Shown piece by piece: positions 26,347 through 33,725 of a stretch of 64,000 nt of DNA. Position 1 is the stretch's first letter. Each line of letters opens with the position of its first letter. The position numbers and the translations under genes were made by a program. The notes under the pieces are model-generated. The model had not been told where the DNA came from. It searched no databases and worked only from the letters and a program-made list of their open reading frames with translations. The stretch comes from Catonella morbi ATCC 51271 (GTDB lineage: Bacteria > Bacillota > Clostridia > Lachnospirales > Lachnospiraceae): positions 125,733 through 189,732 of the forward strand of contig NZ_KI535369.1 in assembly GCF_000160035.2 (NCBI RefSeq), given 5' to 3'.

Positions 26347-26562
26347 AGGTTACCGGTACTGACTTCAGAAAAAGGAGATATAAGCATAATAGCAAATAAA
26401 AAATTTGACTTTAACGGTATAATATATGCTCCAAATGGCACAGTTACAATAACCGGTTATGATGTTAAATTCAATAGCATAATAATAGCTAATAAAATAT
26501 TTATAACCGGTACAAATACTGAAATTACTAATACAGTTGATTTAAGTAAGTTGGAGGGGTAA
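26347..26562 (+). pseudogene. Remnant of a surface-protein C-terminus
   Basis: A 71-codon open stretch without a start codon ends in TAA at 26560. It reads PVLTSEKGDISIIANKKFDFNG, then IIYAPNGTVTITGYDVKFNS, then IIIANKIFITGTNTEITNTVDLSKLEG. The repeated GxIYAPNGxVxIxG pattern is that of beta-helical tails found at the C-termini of large clostridial surface proteins. The rest of the gene is missing. Its last bases supply the ribosome site (GGAGGGG) for the following membrane-protein gene, and shorter copies recur at 27042, 27662 and 28122. Confidence 0.65.
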
Positions 26563-26564
26563 GT

Positions 26565-26984
26565 ATGAAATTTATATTGAGAATAGGAATAAATATAGGG
26601 GCTTGCTATCTTTTAATGATATTCTGTGCTTACTTAATAGGTGAATTGATAGATGAACTGAGTAATTATCCAATATTTTCCCTTCTGCTATATCCTATTT
26701 TGAATACTGCTTTATTGTATGCAGTTAACTTGCTTTTTAATAAAATAATGTTTTTACGAGTACCAAAGAATAAGAGCTTATGGAGTGTCACAGTGGGGAT
26801 ATTAATTCTTGGCTTATACTTTTTATATGGTGCATTATTTCCGGATTACTCTGAATGTACTGGTATTGTTGCCAAAGTTGCACTAGATGGAGCTAATGGT
26901 ATTTTGGTAATGAACTGCTCGATAATGTTTATTTTGAGCATAATATTAAACCTTACCTTGAAAGATATAAAACAGGATCATTAA
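26565..26984 (+). CDS. Small four-helix membrane protein, array copy 1
   Basis: 139 residues. Four hydrophobic segments: INIGACYLLMIFCAYLIG, FSLLLYPILNTALLYAVNLL, SVTVGILILGLYFLYGAL and VMNCSIMFILSIILNL. The first of four tandem paralogs sharing MKFILR-IN, LLYxVNLLFNK, LRxxxxxNLWSxxxGILILGLY and xxCxIMxxLSIxLN. I know no function. GGAGGGG lies before the ATG, inside the tail remnant. Most similar to copy 4, including its length and the variable loop before the fourth helix. Confidence 0.75.
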   Translation: MKFILRIGINIGACYLLMIFCAYLIGELIDELSNYPIFSLLLYPILNTALLYAVNLLFNKIMFLRVPKNKSLWSVTVGILILGLYFLYGALFPDYSECTGIVAKVALDGANGILVMNCSIMFILSIILNLTLKDIKQDH

Positions 26985-27041
26985 AAATACTAAAGAAATA
27001 AAACACAAAACTTTGTTTGATAATTTTTGATTTATGGTACA

Positions 27042-27174
27042 ATCGGCTGTAATAGTTACCATAACAGGTTATGATGTTAAATTTGGCGGATAATCATAGC
27101 CAATAAAATATTTATAATCGCGGTACTAATACTGAAATTACTAATACAGTTGATTTAAGTAAGTTGGAGGGGTA
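27042..27174 (+). pseudogene. Decayed second copy of the surface-protein tail
   Basis: Aligns closely with 26440-26562: GTTACCATAACAGGTTATGA and AATACTGAAATTACTAATAC recur, but small deletions and a stop break the frame. It sits in the same place relative to the next membrane-protein gene, showing that the tail and the membrane gene were duplicated as one unit. Confidence 0.65.
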
Positions 27175-27177
27175 AGT

Positions 27178-27573
27178 ATGAAATTTATATTGAGAACAGT
27201 AATTAATATTGTAATTCTTTATCCACTAATAATATTATGTGCTAAGACAATAATGTCGGATCTTTTTATTGGTGGAACACTAGGTGTTTTATTTCAATCT
27301 CTTATTACCTTTATATTATTATATATTGTTAATTTGCTTTTAAATAAAGTTGAATTTTTAAGGTTATCAATGGCAAAAAATTTATGGAGTATTAAATTAG
27401 GCATCTTAATTTTAGGATTATATCTTTTAGGCAGAGAATTATTGGTTGAACATGCTATAGAATATGGTGTTCTTGGTGGATTTAGTTTACTTTTTGCAAT
27501 TGACTGTCTAATAATGTTAGTACTGAGCATAACTTTAGATATTATCCTTAAAAGACTTAAAGTGGAATTTTGA
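27178..27573 (+). CDS. Small four-helix membrane protein, array copy 2
   Basis: 131 residues with four hydrophobic segments and the array motifs (MKFILRTVINIVILYPLII, FILLYIVNLLLNK, NLWSIKLGILILGLYLLGRELLVEHA, GGFSLLFAIDCLIMLVLSITLD). Closest to copy 3: the block LGRELLVEHAxEYGxLGGFSL is shared by both and absent from copies 1 and 4. Identical GGAGGGG ribosome site to copy 1. A hairpin terminator follows. Confidence 0.75.
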   Translation: MKFILRTVINIVILYPLIILCAKTIMSDLFIGGTLGVLFQSLITFILLYIVNLLLNKVEFLRLSMAKNLWSIKLGILILGLYLLGRELLVEHAIEYGVLGGFSLLFAIDCLIMLVLSITLDIILKRLKVEF

Positions 27574-27593
27574 TATATTAAATCTAATTGGGT

Positions 27594-27619
27594 GGGGAAT
27601 GGCAGAGCTGCTGTTCCCC
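27594..27619 (+). terminator. Terminator after array copy 2
   Basis: GGGGAATGGCAG and CTGCTGTTCCCC form a 12-bp stem with a two-base gap, followed by TTTAAG. The same GGGGAATGGCAG arm recurs in the terminator at 28716-28739. Confidence 0.7.
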
Positions 27620-27661
27620 TTTAAGTAAAGAAAGAGATGAAAACAAAACTTTGTTTATTTT

Positions 27662-27690
27662 TGATTTAAGTAAACTGGAGAGATAAGTAT
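27662..27690 (+). repeat. Short third copy of the tail remnant
   Basis: TGATTTAAGTAAACTGGAG and the following AGATAAGTATGAG match the last bases of the tail unit (TGATTTAAGTAAGTTGGAG, then GGGTAAGTATGAA). It includes the ribosome site of array copy 3. Confidence 0.6.
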
Positions 27691-28084
27691 GAGATTTATA
27701 GCAAGGACAATAATTAATGCAATAATTTGTTATTTAATATTGTTTATATGTTTATTTATAGTAATGGCACAGATGCTGATGTCCAATGTAATTGGTCATT
27801 TACTGCAATCGGTTATAACTCTTATTTTGCTATATATTGTTAATAAGGGATTAAATAAGGCAGAAAATTTAAATCTGTCAGTAGGTAGAAGTTTATGGAG
27901 TATTACATCAGGGATATTAATTTTGGGTATATATCTTTTAGGCAGAGAATTATTGGTTGAACATGCTAGTGAATATGGTATTTTGGGTGGATTTAGTTTA
28001 TCTTTTGCAATTAATTGTTTAATAATGCTTATACTGAGCATACCATTAAATATGATTTTTGAACGTTCTAATGAAGAATTTTAG
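27689..28084 (+). CDS. Small four-helix membrane protein, array copy 3
   Basis: 131 residues, the closest paralog of copy 2. Segments: IINAIICYLILFICLFIVMAQM, LLQSVITLILLYIVNKGLNK, SLWSITSGILILGIYLLGREL, SFAINCLIMLILSIPLNMI. It begins MRFIARTI rather than MKFILR, and its ribosome site is weaker (CTGGAGAGAT). Function unknown. Confidence 0.72.
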   Translation: MRFIARTIINAIICYLILFICLFIVMAQMLMSNVIGHLLQSVITLILLYIVNKGLNKAENLNLSVGRSLWSITSGILILGIYLLGRELLVEHASEYGILGGFSLSFAINCLIMLILSIPLNMIFERSNEEF

Positions 28085-28121
28085 AAAAATTAAAAGGTAA
28101 GAGATGTAATTTCAAAATTGA

Positions 28122-28174
28122 ATTACTGAAATTACAAATACAGTTGATTTGAGTAAGTTGGAGGGGTAAGTATG
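28122..28174 (+). repeat. Fourth copy of the tail remnant
   Basis: ATTACTGAAATTACAAATAC, then AGTTGATTTGAGTAAGTTGG, then AGGGGTAAGTATG repeats the end of the 26347-26562 remnant almost exactly and supplies the ribosome site of array copy 4. Confidence 0.65.
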
Positions 28175-28588
28175 AAGTTTATATTGAAGATAGGTATGAA
28201 TGTTGGAGCTTGCTACCTTTTGATGATATTGTGTGCAGGCATAACAAGAGAACTTTTAGTTAGTGGAATACTTGGTGTTTTCTTATATGCTATTTTAAAT
28301 TTTGTTTTGCTATATATAGTTAATTTGTTTTTTAATAAAATAGCATTTTTGAAGTTATCAACTGATAAAAATTTATGTAGCATTACATTAGGTGTTTTAA
28401 TTTTAGGTTTATATTTTTGGTGCAAGGTAATATTTTCGGATTATTTTTATCATAATGGCATTGTAGCCGGTGTTATTGAAAAGGATATTGATAATCTTTT
28501 GGCGATTGACTGCTTAATAATGTTTATATTAAGTATACCGTTAAACATTATACTTAGAAAATATAAGGTCAAATTTTTACAATATTGA
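28172..28588 (+). CDS. Small four-helix membrane protein, array copy 4
   Basis: 138 residues. MKFILKIGMNVGACYLLMILCAG, VFLYAILNFVLLYIVNLFFNKIAFLKL, NLCSITLGVLILGLYFWCKVIFSDY, AIDCLIMFILSIPLNIILRKYKVKF. Closest to copy 1 (shared NxGACYLLMI and SDYxxxxGIVAxV). The pairing 1~4 and 2~3 suggests two rounds of duplication or nested duplication. It ends the array; a terminator follows at 28716. Confidence 0.73.
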   Translation: MKFILKIGMNVGACYLLMILCAGITRELLVSGILGVFLYAILNFVLLYIVNLFFNKIAFLKLSTDKNLCSITLGVLILGLYFWCKVIFSDYFYHNGIVAGVIEKDIDNLLAIDCLIMFILSIPLNIILRKYKVKFLQY

Positions 28589-28715
28589 AAGTAAGAAGTG
28601 TTTAGAAGCAAAAAACTATCTATGAAATGTTTAACATTATCCTTAAAAGATTTAAAGCAGAAGTTTAGAGGTATTAAAAAAATAAATCACAAAACTTAAT
28701 CTGTAAAAGACACTT

Positions 28716-28739
28716 GGGGAATGGCAGATTTGCTGTTCC
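28716..28739 (+). terminator. Terminator of the membrane-protein array
   Basis: GGGGAATGGCA pairs with TGCTGTTCC around a short loop, followed by TTTTTAAG. Related in sequence to the hairpin at 27594-27619, consistent with duplication of the whole unit. Confidence 0.75.
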
Positions 28740-28756
28740 TTTTTAAGCAAAACAAT

Positions 28757-28797
28757 CTCTCGGAATCTCAGCCTATAACCGCTTATAATTCCGAGAG
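28757..28797. terminator. Terminator of the BlaI/M56 operon
   Basis: CTCTCGGAAT and ATTCCGAGAG form a perfect 10-bp stem immediately after the M56 stop codon (minus strand), with ATTGTTTT following. Confidence 0.75.
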
Positions 28798-28805
28798 TTC
28801 ATAGT

Positions 28806-30329
28806 TTATTTATCTTCTGTATTTCCGATTCGTGTTACCAAAGTATATGGCGCATATGCATTAAGGGCTTCGGTTCTAAATTTTACCGCTAAAATATCAC
28901 CTACCTTTGGTTCTGAATCTGAGATAATATCTTTGATAAAAATTTTATAATTATGTAAAGCATCAGTATTGCTTTCTTTACCATAAGCATCAGCCCAGAC
29001 AAATTCTCCGTCTATTTTGGTAATAACAAAGGTTTCTTCCCGGGGTGCAGTATCAAAAAAGGATTTTGCACAAATTTTGCTTAAATATTCTTTAAATTCT
29101 TCGTCATCTATACGGTAGTACGAATTATTGTATAATAGTCCTGCAATTTTTGCTTCATCTTCATACCCGATAAGGCTAAATTCCCCTATTTCACTTGAAC
29201 CTGCCTTTATCATAAATAAAGGAGTAAAACCTTCTAAATCATCATCTTTCTTACTTATTTTGAGATTTTTTAAACGGGAATGCAACTCATGAATTTCTAT
29301 TATAGTCAAATCTTTCGTAATAATGCCTTTTTCAGGTCGGTAATCTGTGGTTATTGCCCAAGTGATTTTACTCAGGCTGAAATTTATAGGAGGTTTTTGG
29401 GGATTTGTTAAAAAGCAAACTGATAGGATGGCACAGGTGATGACAGCTATAAACATAACCCAAAATGTCGGTTTTTTATAAGTTAAAATTCCCTTAACGC
29501 GTTGTTTGACGCCGATTTCACCAAATGATAGCGGACAGATAGTTACTATCCTTTTTCTTGTGCTACAGTCTAAAAGTGTCTGTGAATATGCTGCAATATA
29601 ATCTCTGTCTGTATTTTTTATAACCTCTTCATCACATGCCATTTCAATATCTCTGCAGAGGAGGACATAAGAGAGTAAACAAAGAGGATTAAACCAATAT
29701 ACTGACAGCAGCAGATATCCGAGAAGCTTTTTTAGATGGTCGAGCCTCTTTATATGTGTCTTCTCGTGGCTTATGACATGGTCTGCGGCTGAATCTGAAA
29801 GAGTGGAAGGCAGATAAATCATTGGCTTAAAAATGCCAAATACAAAAGGTGATTCTATAAAATCACATATCATTATATTATCTCTTAACCGTACCGATGC
29901 AGCTATTTTTCTTTTAAGATGCAAATAGCTTAACAGAGCAAAAGAGAGCATAATTAAAACTCCTGTAATCCAAACGGCTGTACCGATAGAAAGTGCAGTT
30001 TGCAAAGGATTAGTGCTTGCATAGGGAACCGGAGCATAATTCTCAGAGAGGACAGGATTAACTGCATTGTTAATAATTGTTACACCTGAATTAATGGCAG
30101 GATTTTGCTTAAATTCAATACCGGGCGGAATAGTTTCACTACTTGGAATCAGGCTGAAAATGCTCTCTATAGAAAAAGGAAGGATAAGCCTTATCGCGAC
30201 TATTGCCCAAAGTAAACACAAAATTCTTTTTGGAGCTTTTTTAAGAAACGGACGAATGATGATGATTGCTAAAATAAGCCAGCTTGCGGCTATGCTCATA
30301 TTCAATATTTTCAAAAAAATTTCACTCAT
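28806..30329 (-). CDS. BlaR1/MecR1-like M56 membrane metallopeptidase with non-penicillin-binding sensor tail
   Basis: 507 residues. N-terminal membrane segments, a cytoplasmic M56 domain with zinc motif HEKTH near residue 187 (SHEKTHIKRLDHLKK) and the typical LSVYWFNPLCLLSYVLLCRDIEMACDEEVI, then a further helix (VMFIAVITCAILSVCFLT) near 300. The extracellular C-terminal 190 residues lack the Ser-x-x-Lys penicillin-binding domain of BlaR1, so a different signal is sensed. It is encoded two bases after a BlaI-type repressor gene, and would cleave that repressor on signalling. The regulon beyond its own promoter is not visible. Confidence 0.85.
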   Translation of the reverse strand: MSEIFLKILNMSIAASWLILAIIIIRPFLKKAPKRILCLLWAIVAIRLILPFSIESIFSLIPSSETIPPGIEFKQNPAINSGVTIINNAVNPVLSENYAPVPYASTNPLQTALSIGTAVWITGVLIMLSFALLSYLHLKRKIAASVRLRDNIMICDFIESPFVFGIFKPMIYLPSTLSDSAADHVISHEKTHIKRLDHLKKLLGYLLLSVYWFNPLCLLSYVLLCRDIEMACDEEVIKNTDRDYIAAYSQTLLDCSTRKRIVTICPLSFGEIGVKQRVKGILTYKKPTFWVMFIAVITCAILSVCFLTNPQKPPINFSLSKITWAITTDYRPEKGIITKDLTIIEIHELHSRLKNLKISKKDDDLEGFTPLFMIKAGSSEIGEFSLIGYEDEAKIAGLLYNNSYYRIDDEEFKEYLSKICAKSFFDTAPREETFVITKIDGEFVWADAYGKESNTDALHNYKIFIKDIISDSEPKVGDILAVKFRTEALNAYAPYTLVTRIGNTEDK

Positions 30330-30331
30330 TT

Positions 30332-30697
30332 TCAGCCCTCCTTTTTGAAGGTATCAATCATTTTTTGGATTTCCTCTGCTTCTTCTGCTGTAAGAGCTTT
30401 CTTTGATATAAATGAGGCAATGAAAGCCGGGAGAGAACCCTTAAAAGACTCATCAATAATCTGCTCGCTTCTTGCAGAGTAAAATTCATTACGCGAAATG
30501 ATTGAAGTTACAATTCCGTTATTATTTTTAAGAAGCCCTTTTTCACACAATTTACGAAGCACGGTGTAGGTTGTGGGCTTTTTCCAGTTTAAGGTTTCTT
30601 CACATATTTTTACTAAATCTCCTGAGCCTATCGGTTCATTTTCCCATACAATATCCGCAAAACGCTCCTGTACAATACCCAGTTCTATCTCAGCCAT
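30332..30697 (-). CDS. BlaI/MecI-family repressor
   Basis: 121 residues, the normal length. The winged helix reads LGIVQERFADIVWENEPIGSGDLVKICEETLNWKKPTTYTVLRKLCEKGLLKNNNG, the family pattern EL-VM-xxW-xxx-PTTVxTxLxRLxxKGxL. The C-terminal helical part dimerises and carries the protease site in relatives. It should bind the palindrome in its own promoter. The AAAGGAG ribosome site lies before the ATG. Operon: blaI-like, then M56 gene. Confidence 0.92.
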   Translation of the reverse strand: MAEIELGIVQERFADIVWENEPIGSGDLVKICEETLNWKKPTTYTVLRKLCEKGLLKNNNGIVTSIISRNEFYSARSEQIIDESFKGSLPAFIASFISKKALTAEEAEEIQKMIDTFKKEG

Positions 30698-30738
30698 ATA
30701 AAACTCCTTTCGGGTTTATCCTAATAAACCTTAGTTTT

Positions 30739-30767
30739 AGTTTACTGCAATAAACCAAAAATGTCAA
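30739..30767 (-). promoter_or_regulatory. Promoter and operator of the BlaI/M56 operon
   Basis: On the minus strand TTGACA (30767-30762), 17 bases, TAAACT (30744-30739). The palindrome GTTTACTGCAATAAAC (30740-30755, 14 of 16 symmetric) covers the -10 and the spacer, a natural site for BlaI-type repression. Confidence 0.75.
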
Positions 30768-30783
30768 GCAATAAAATTTTTAC

Positions 30784-30812
30784 TTGACATCTCCTTTTAA
30801 AGGTGCTAAACT
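30784..30812 (+). promoter_or_regulatory. Promoter of infC-rpmI-rplT
   Basis: TTGACA (30784-30789), 17 bases, TAAACT (30807-30812). Transcription would begin near 30819, at the first hairpin of the leader. It is back to back with the BlaI promoter, only 17 bases away. Confidence 0.75.
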
Positions 30813-30818
30813 GATAAA

Positions 30819-30979
30819 GCTGTACATACAGCAACCAAGTGAAGTATCCGCTTCCACCTAAGTGCAAATGGGCACCGTGGTCTTTAGAAATGAATTATTA
30901 CAGCTGTTGCTGTCTGTCTAGAGTGGATACTTATGTGTATTCACTCTATTTTTTATTATAAGTTTGGAGGTGTTTTTCT
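30819..30979 (+). ncRNA. Leader RNA of infC operon, L20-type attenuator
   Basis: The leader begins with hairpin GCTGTA/TACAGC (30819-30832). GAGTGGATAC (30921-30930) and GTATTCACTC (30937-30946) form a terminator stem followed by TATTTTTT. AAGTATCC (30842-30849) is fully complementary to GGATACTT (30925-30932) in that stem, so an antiterminator can form instead. This matches the ribosomal protein L20 leader of Firmicutes, where excess L20 favours termination. Rfam membership was not tested. Confidence 0.8.
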
Positions 30980-31486
30980 ATTAGCGAATTAATGATCAAT
31001 GAGCAGATTAGGGATAAAGAAATCCGTCTGATTGGAGAAAACGGTGAACAGTTAGGAATCATGTCATCAAAGGATGCAATGAAAATGGCTATTGAAGCAG
31101 AGCTTGATTTAGTTAAAATTGCACCTACAGCAAAACCGCCGGTTTGCAAGATTATCGATTACAGAAAGTATCGTTATGAGCAGGCAAAGAGAGAGAAAGA
31201 AGCGAAAAAGAAACAGAAGGTTACGGAAGTTAAGGAAATTCGCCTTTCACCGAATATTGATGACAATGACCTTAATACTAAGGCTAATCAGGCAAAGAAG
31301 TTCCTTGATAAGGGCGATAAGGTTAAAGTAACCCTTCGTTTCAGAGGAAGAGAAATGGCTCACATTTCTTCAAACAAGCAGATTTTAGATGTATTCCTAG
31401 AGAAGCTTGGCGATATAGCGTCAGTAGAAAAACAGGCTAAGCTTGAGGGCAGAAGCATGTCAATGGTTGTAACAGGAAAGAAGTAA
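30980..31486 (+). CDS. infC: Translation initiation factor IF-3 (AUU start)
   Basis: I place the start at the ATT at 30980. GGAGGTG (30966-30972) lies seven bases before it, and ATT AGC GAA TTA continues in frame into ATG (30992), MINEQIRDKEIRLIG. The ATG has no ribosome site of its own. An AUU start is the classic infC feature by which IF3 limits its own synthesis. The 168-codon protein has the IF3 N-domain (LIGENGEQLGIMSSKDAMKMAIEAELDLVKIAPTAKPPVCKIIDYRKYRYEQ), a lysine-rich linker and the C-domain (VTLRFRGREMAHISSNKQIL). It binds the 30S subunit and enforces start-codon and initiator tRNA selection. Confidence 0.95.
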   Translation: MSELMINEQIRDKEIRLIGENGEQLGIMSSKDAMKMAIEAELDLVKIAPTAKPPVCKIIDYRKYRYEQAKREKEAKKKQKVTEVKEIRLSPNIDDNDLNTKANQAKKFLDKGDKVKVTLRFRGREMAHISSNKQILDVFLEKLGDIASVEKQAKLEGRSMSMVVTGKK

Positions 31487-31544
31487 AGACATTTTTACAC
31501 ATCTTTTGTGAAAATGGCTAACAAGATAATAGGAGGAAAAAATT

Positions 31545-31742
31545 ATGCCAAAGATGAAGACAAAGAGCGCAGCTGCTAAGCGCTTTAAGGTAACAGGAAC
31601 AGGTAAGTTAATGAAAATGAAAGCTTATAAGAGCCATATCCTTACCAAGAAGACTACAAAGAGAAAGAGAAATCTTCGCAAAGCAACTGAAATTGATAAG
31701 TCAAATTTAGCTCCAATGAAGAGAATACTTCCATATAGCTAA
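31545..31742 (+). CDS. rpmI: 50S ribosomal protein L35
   Basis: 65 residues, the exact family length. [46 protein letters not shown] is the conserved L35 sequence. AGGAGG precedes the ATG. Between infC and rplT in the universal order, 58 and 31 bases from them. Confidence 0.98.
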   Translation: MPKMKTKSAAAKRFKVTGTGKLMKMKAYKSHILTKKTTKRKRNLRKATEIDKSNLAPMKRILPYS

Positions 31743-31773
31743 ATCAAAGTTAAATTGTTAAGGAGGAAATAAA

Positions 31774-32130
31774 ATGGCAAGAATTAAAGGTGGCTTAGGT
31801 GCCAAGAAGAGACATAATAGAGTATTAAAGCTCGCTAAGGGTTATAGAGGAGCAAGAAGTAAACAGTATAGAATTGCTAAGCAGTCAGTTATGCGTGCAC
31901 TTGCATCTGCTTATGCGGGCAGAAGAAAGAGAAAGGGCGATTTCAGAAAGCTCTGGATAGTTAGAATTAATGCAGCAGCAAGACTTAACGGACTTTCATA
32001 CAGCAAGTTCATGCACGGTCTTAAGCTTGCTAACATCGATATCAACCGTAAGATGCTCGCTGAGCTCGCTGTAAATGATGCAGCAGGCTTCACAGCTCTT
32101 GCAGATGCAGCTAAGGCTAAGATTGCTTAA
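31774..32130 (+). CDS. rplT: 50S ribosomal protein L20
   Basis: 118 residues. [68 protein letters not shown] is diagnostic. It binds 23S rRNA early in 50S assembly and in Firmicutes represses this operon through the leader RNA. AAGGAGG ribosome site. Confidence 0.98.
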   Translation: MARIKGGLGAKKRHNRVLKLAKGYRGARSKQYRIAKQSVMRALASAYAGRRKRKGDFRKLWIVRINAAARLNGLSYSKFMHGLKLANIDINRKMLAELAVNDAAGFTALADAAKAKIA

Positions 32131-32155
32131 TTTGAATTTAGATTATTATAAAATT

Positions 32156-32200
32156 AAAACTGCCACCGGATTGGGAAATTTCTGATTTGGTGGCAGTTTT
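32156..32200 (+). terminator. Terminator of infC-rpmI-rplT
   Basis: AAAACTGCCACC pairs with GGTGGCAGTTTT (12 bp), then AGTTTT. Strong intrinsic terminator. Confidence 0.92.
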
Positions 32201-32231
32201 AGTTTTAAAAATATTACAATATATGATGGGG

Positions 32232-32420
32232 GTGTCAAAAGTATTTGACACCCATTGATACAGGATTGCTACAGCTTCGCTTCTCGCAATCCTTGCAAAA
32301 ATATTCGTAATCCGCTCATTTTTTTACAAAAAATGGCTACTTACTCATATTTTTTGCGTGTCAAAAGATAATAAATTCTTTTGCAAGCAAGCTTGCACAG
32401 AATTTTTATACTTTTGACAC
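32232..32420. repeat. MITE-like inverted-repeat element
   Basis: GTGTCAAAAGTAT (32232-32244) is the exact reverse complement of ATACTTTTGACAC (32408-32420), 13 bp arms 189 bases end to end. GTGTCAAA and TTTGACAC also form a local hairpin at the left end. The inside is AT-rich with several short stems (GCAAGCAAGCTTGC) and no gene. This explains most of the 510-base gap 32131-32640; the rest is the rplT terminator and the next promoter. Confidence 0.65.
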
Positions 32421-32534
32421 TTGTATCAATATATTGTGCAAACAACCTATTATAACTCAGTAAAGAAAAGGACTCTTAAGTAATTTTATCTATTATCTAT
32501 TTTTATTACCAACTTATAGGTTTTATAAATATAT

Positions 32535-32592
32535 ATTGTCAATTATAAATAAAATTTTGCTATTGACAATCAATAATGTGTGCATATATAAT
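32535..32592 (+). promoter_or_regulatory. Promoter and operator of the sugar operon
   Basis: TTGACA (32563-32568), 18 bases, TATAAT (32587-32592). ATTGTCAAT (32535-32543) and ATTGACAAT (32562-32570) are perfect inverted 9-mers; the second covers the -35. Likely operator for the ROK regulator encoded in the operon; this is inference. Confidence 0.65.
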
Positions 32593-32640
32593 ATAGATAT
32601 TTAATAAGTCTACTGAACAAATTAATATAGGAGGCATCGT

Positions 32641-33654
32641 ATGAAAATAGGATTTATCGGTTGCGGCGGTATGGGGAGCACACATAACAAATGTCTGAAG
32701 CTGCTGTCAGAATCCCGCCCGATTGAAGTGACCGCACTTGCCGATGTCAGAGAGGAATACCTTGATAAGGCGGCAAAGTTCTGGCCAAATGCAAAAAAAT
32801 ATTCAGATGGTCTGGATCTTATCAAAAACGAAGATGCAGATCTTGTATTCATTTGTGTGCCGAGCTACCTTCATACAGACATGGCTCTGGCCGCAATGAA
32901 GAAGGATATTAATATATTCCTGGAAAAACCGGCCTGCCTAAAACGTAAAGAATGTGAGGTGCTGCTAAATCAACATAAGCTGACACCGGTGAAAGCAATG
33001 GTTGGGCAGGTGGTACGTTCAATGCCGGAATATTTGTTTCTGAAAGATGTATATGAGAAGAAAACCTATGGAAAACTTAAAAGCATTATCCTGCAAAGAA
33101 TAAGCGGGGATGTAAAGTGGGGATTTGAAGATTGGTTCCATGATGAGAACCGCTCAGGCTCGGTTATTCTGGATCTGCATATCCATGATATTGACTTTCT
33201 GCGTTATATGCTTGGCGAACCGAGCTATGCAGATGTCAATACCACACAGTTTGATTCAGGTATGATTAATCAGGTAATAACAAATTATCTGTTCGGAGAT
33301 GTAGTCGTCATGGCAGAGGGAGTATGGCATAGTGCGACTAAGATGCCGTTTGAAGCAAGCTACAGGGCAGATTTTGAGAAAGCAACCATAAGGTTTAACA
33401 GTACATCTCCCGAAAAAATCATAGTTTACACGTCAGACGGGGAGAAGATAGTTCCGTTACTTGACAATAAATATATGGATAATTCTGACAGCGGTATCAA
33501 TATAACCGACCTTGGTGCATATTATCTGGAGGATGAATATTTCATTGACTGTATATTAAACGGAGAAGAAAATACAAGAGCTACACTTGAAGATGGTATA
33601 AAATCAGTACTTGCAGCAATAGAAGAACTGGAGAAAGCTGTATCACGAGGCTGA
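32641..33654 (+). CDS. Gfo/Idh/MocA-family sugar oxidoreductase 1
   Basis: 337 residues. N-terminal Rossmann fold with GFIGCGGMGSTHNKCL. The catalytic EKP motif is in FLEKPACLKRKECE near residue 95, and DLHIHDIDFLRYMLG near 182 holds the family Asp-x3-His-x2-Asp. Members oxidise or reduce sugars and cyclitols with bound NAD(P). First gene of the operon; AGGAGG before the ATG. Paired with a second member at the operon end, so the pathway may use an oxidation followed by a reduction, as in keto-sugar routes. Substrate unknown. Confidence 0.88.
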   Translation: MKIGFIGCGGMGSTHNKCLKLLSESRPIEVTALADVREEYLDKAAKFWPNAKKYSDGLDLIKNEDADLVFICVPSYLHTDMALAAMKKDINIFLEKPACLKRKECEVLLNQHKLTPVKAMVGQVVRSMPEYLFLKDVYEKKTYGKLKSIILQRISGDVKWGFEDWFHDENRSGSVILDLHIHDIDFLRYMLGEPSYADVNTTQFDSGMINQVITNYLFGDVVVMAEGVWHSATKMPFEASYRADFEKATIRFNSTSPEKIIVYTSDGEKIVPLLDNKYMDNSDSGINITDLGAYYLEDEYFIDCILNGEENTRATLEDGIKSVLAAIEELEKAVSRG

Positions 33655-33725
33655 AACAGGGAGTTCCTGTTAATATATAGGCAACAATAACACAACAGCC
33701 GTAAATCGGCGGAAAGAGAGGAAAT

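Noticed and set aside
26347-28588. CRISPR array
   Set aside because: Repeats here are gene-sized units with decayed tails, not short repeats with unique spacers. No cas genes are in the window.
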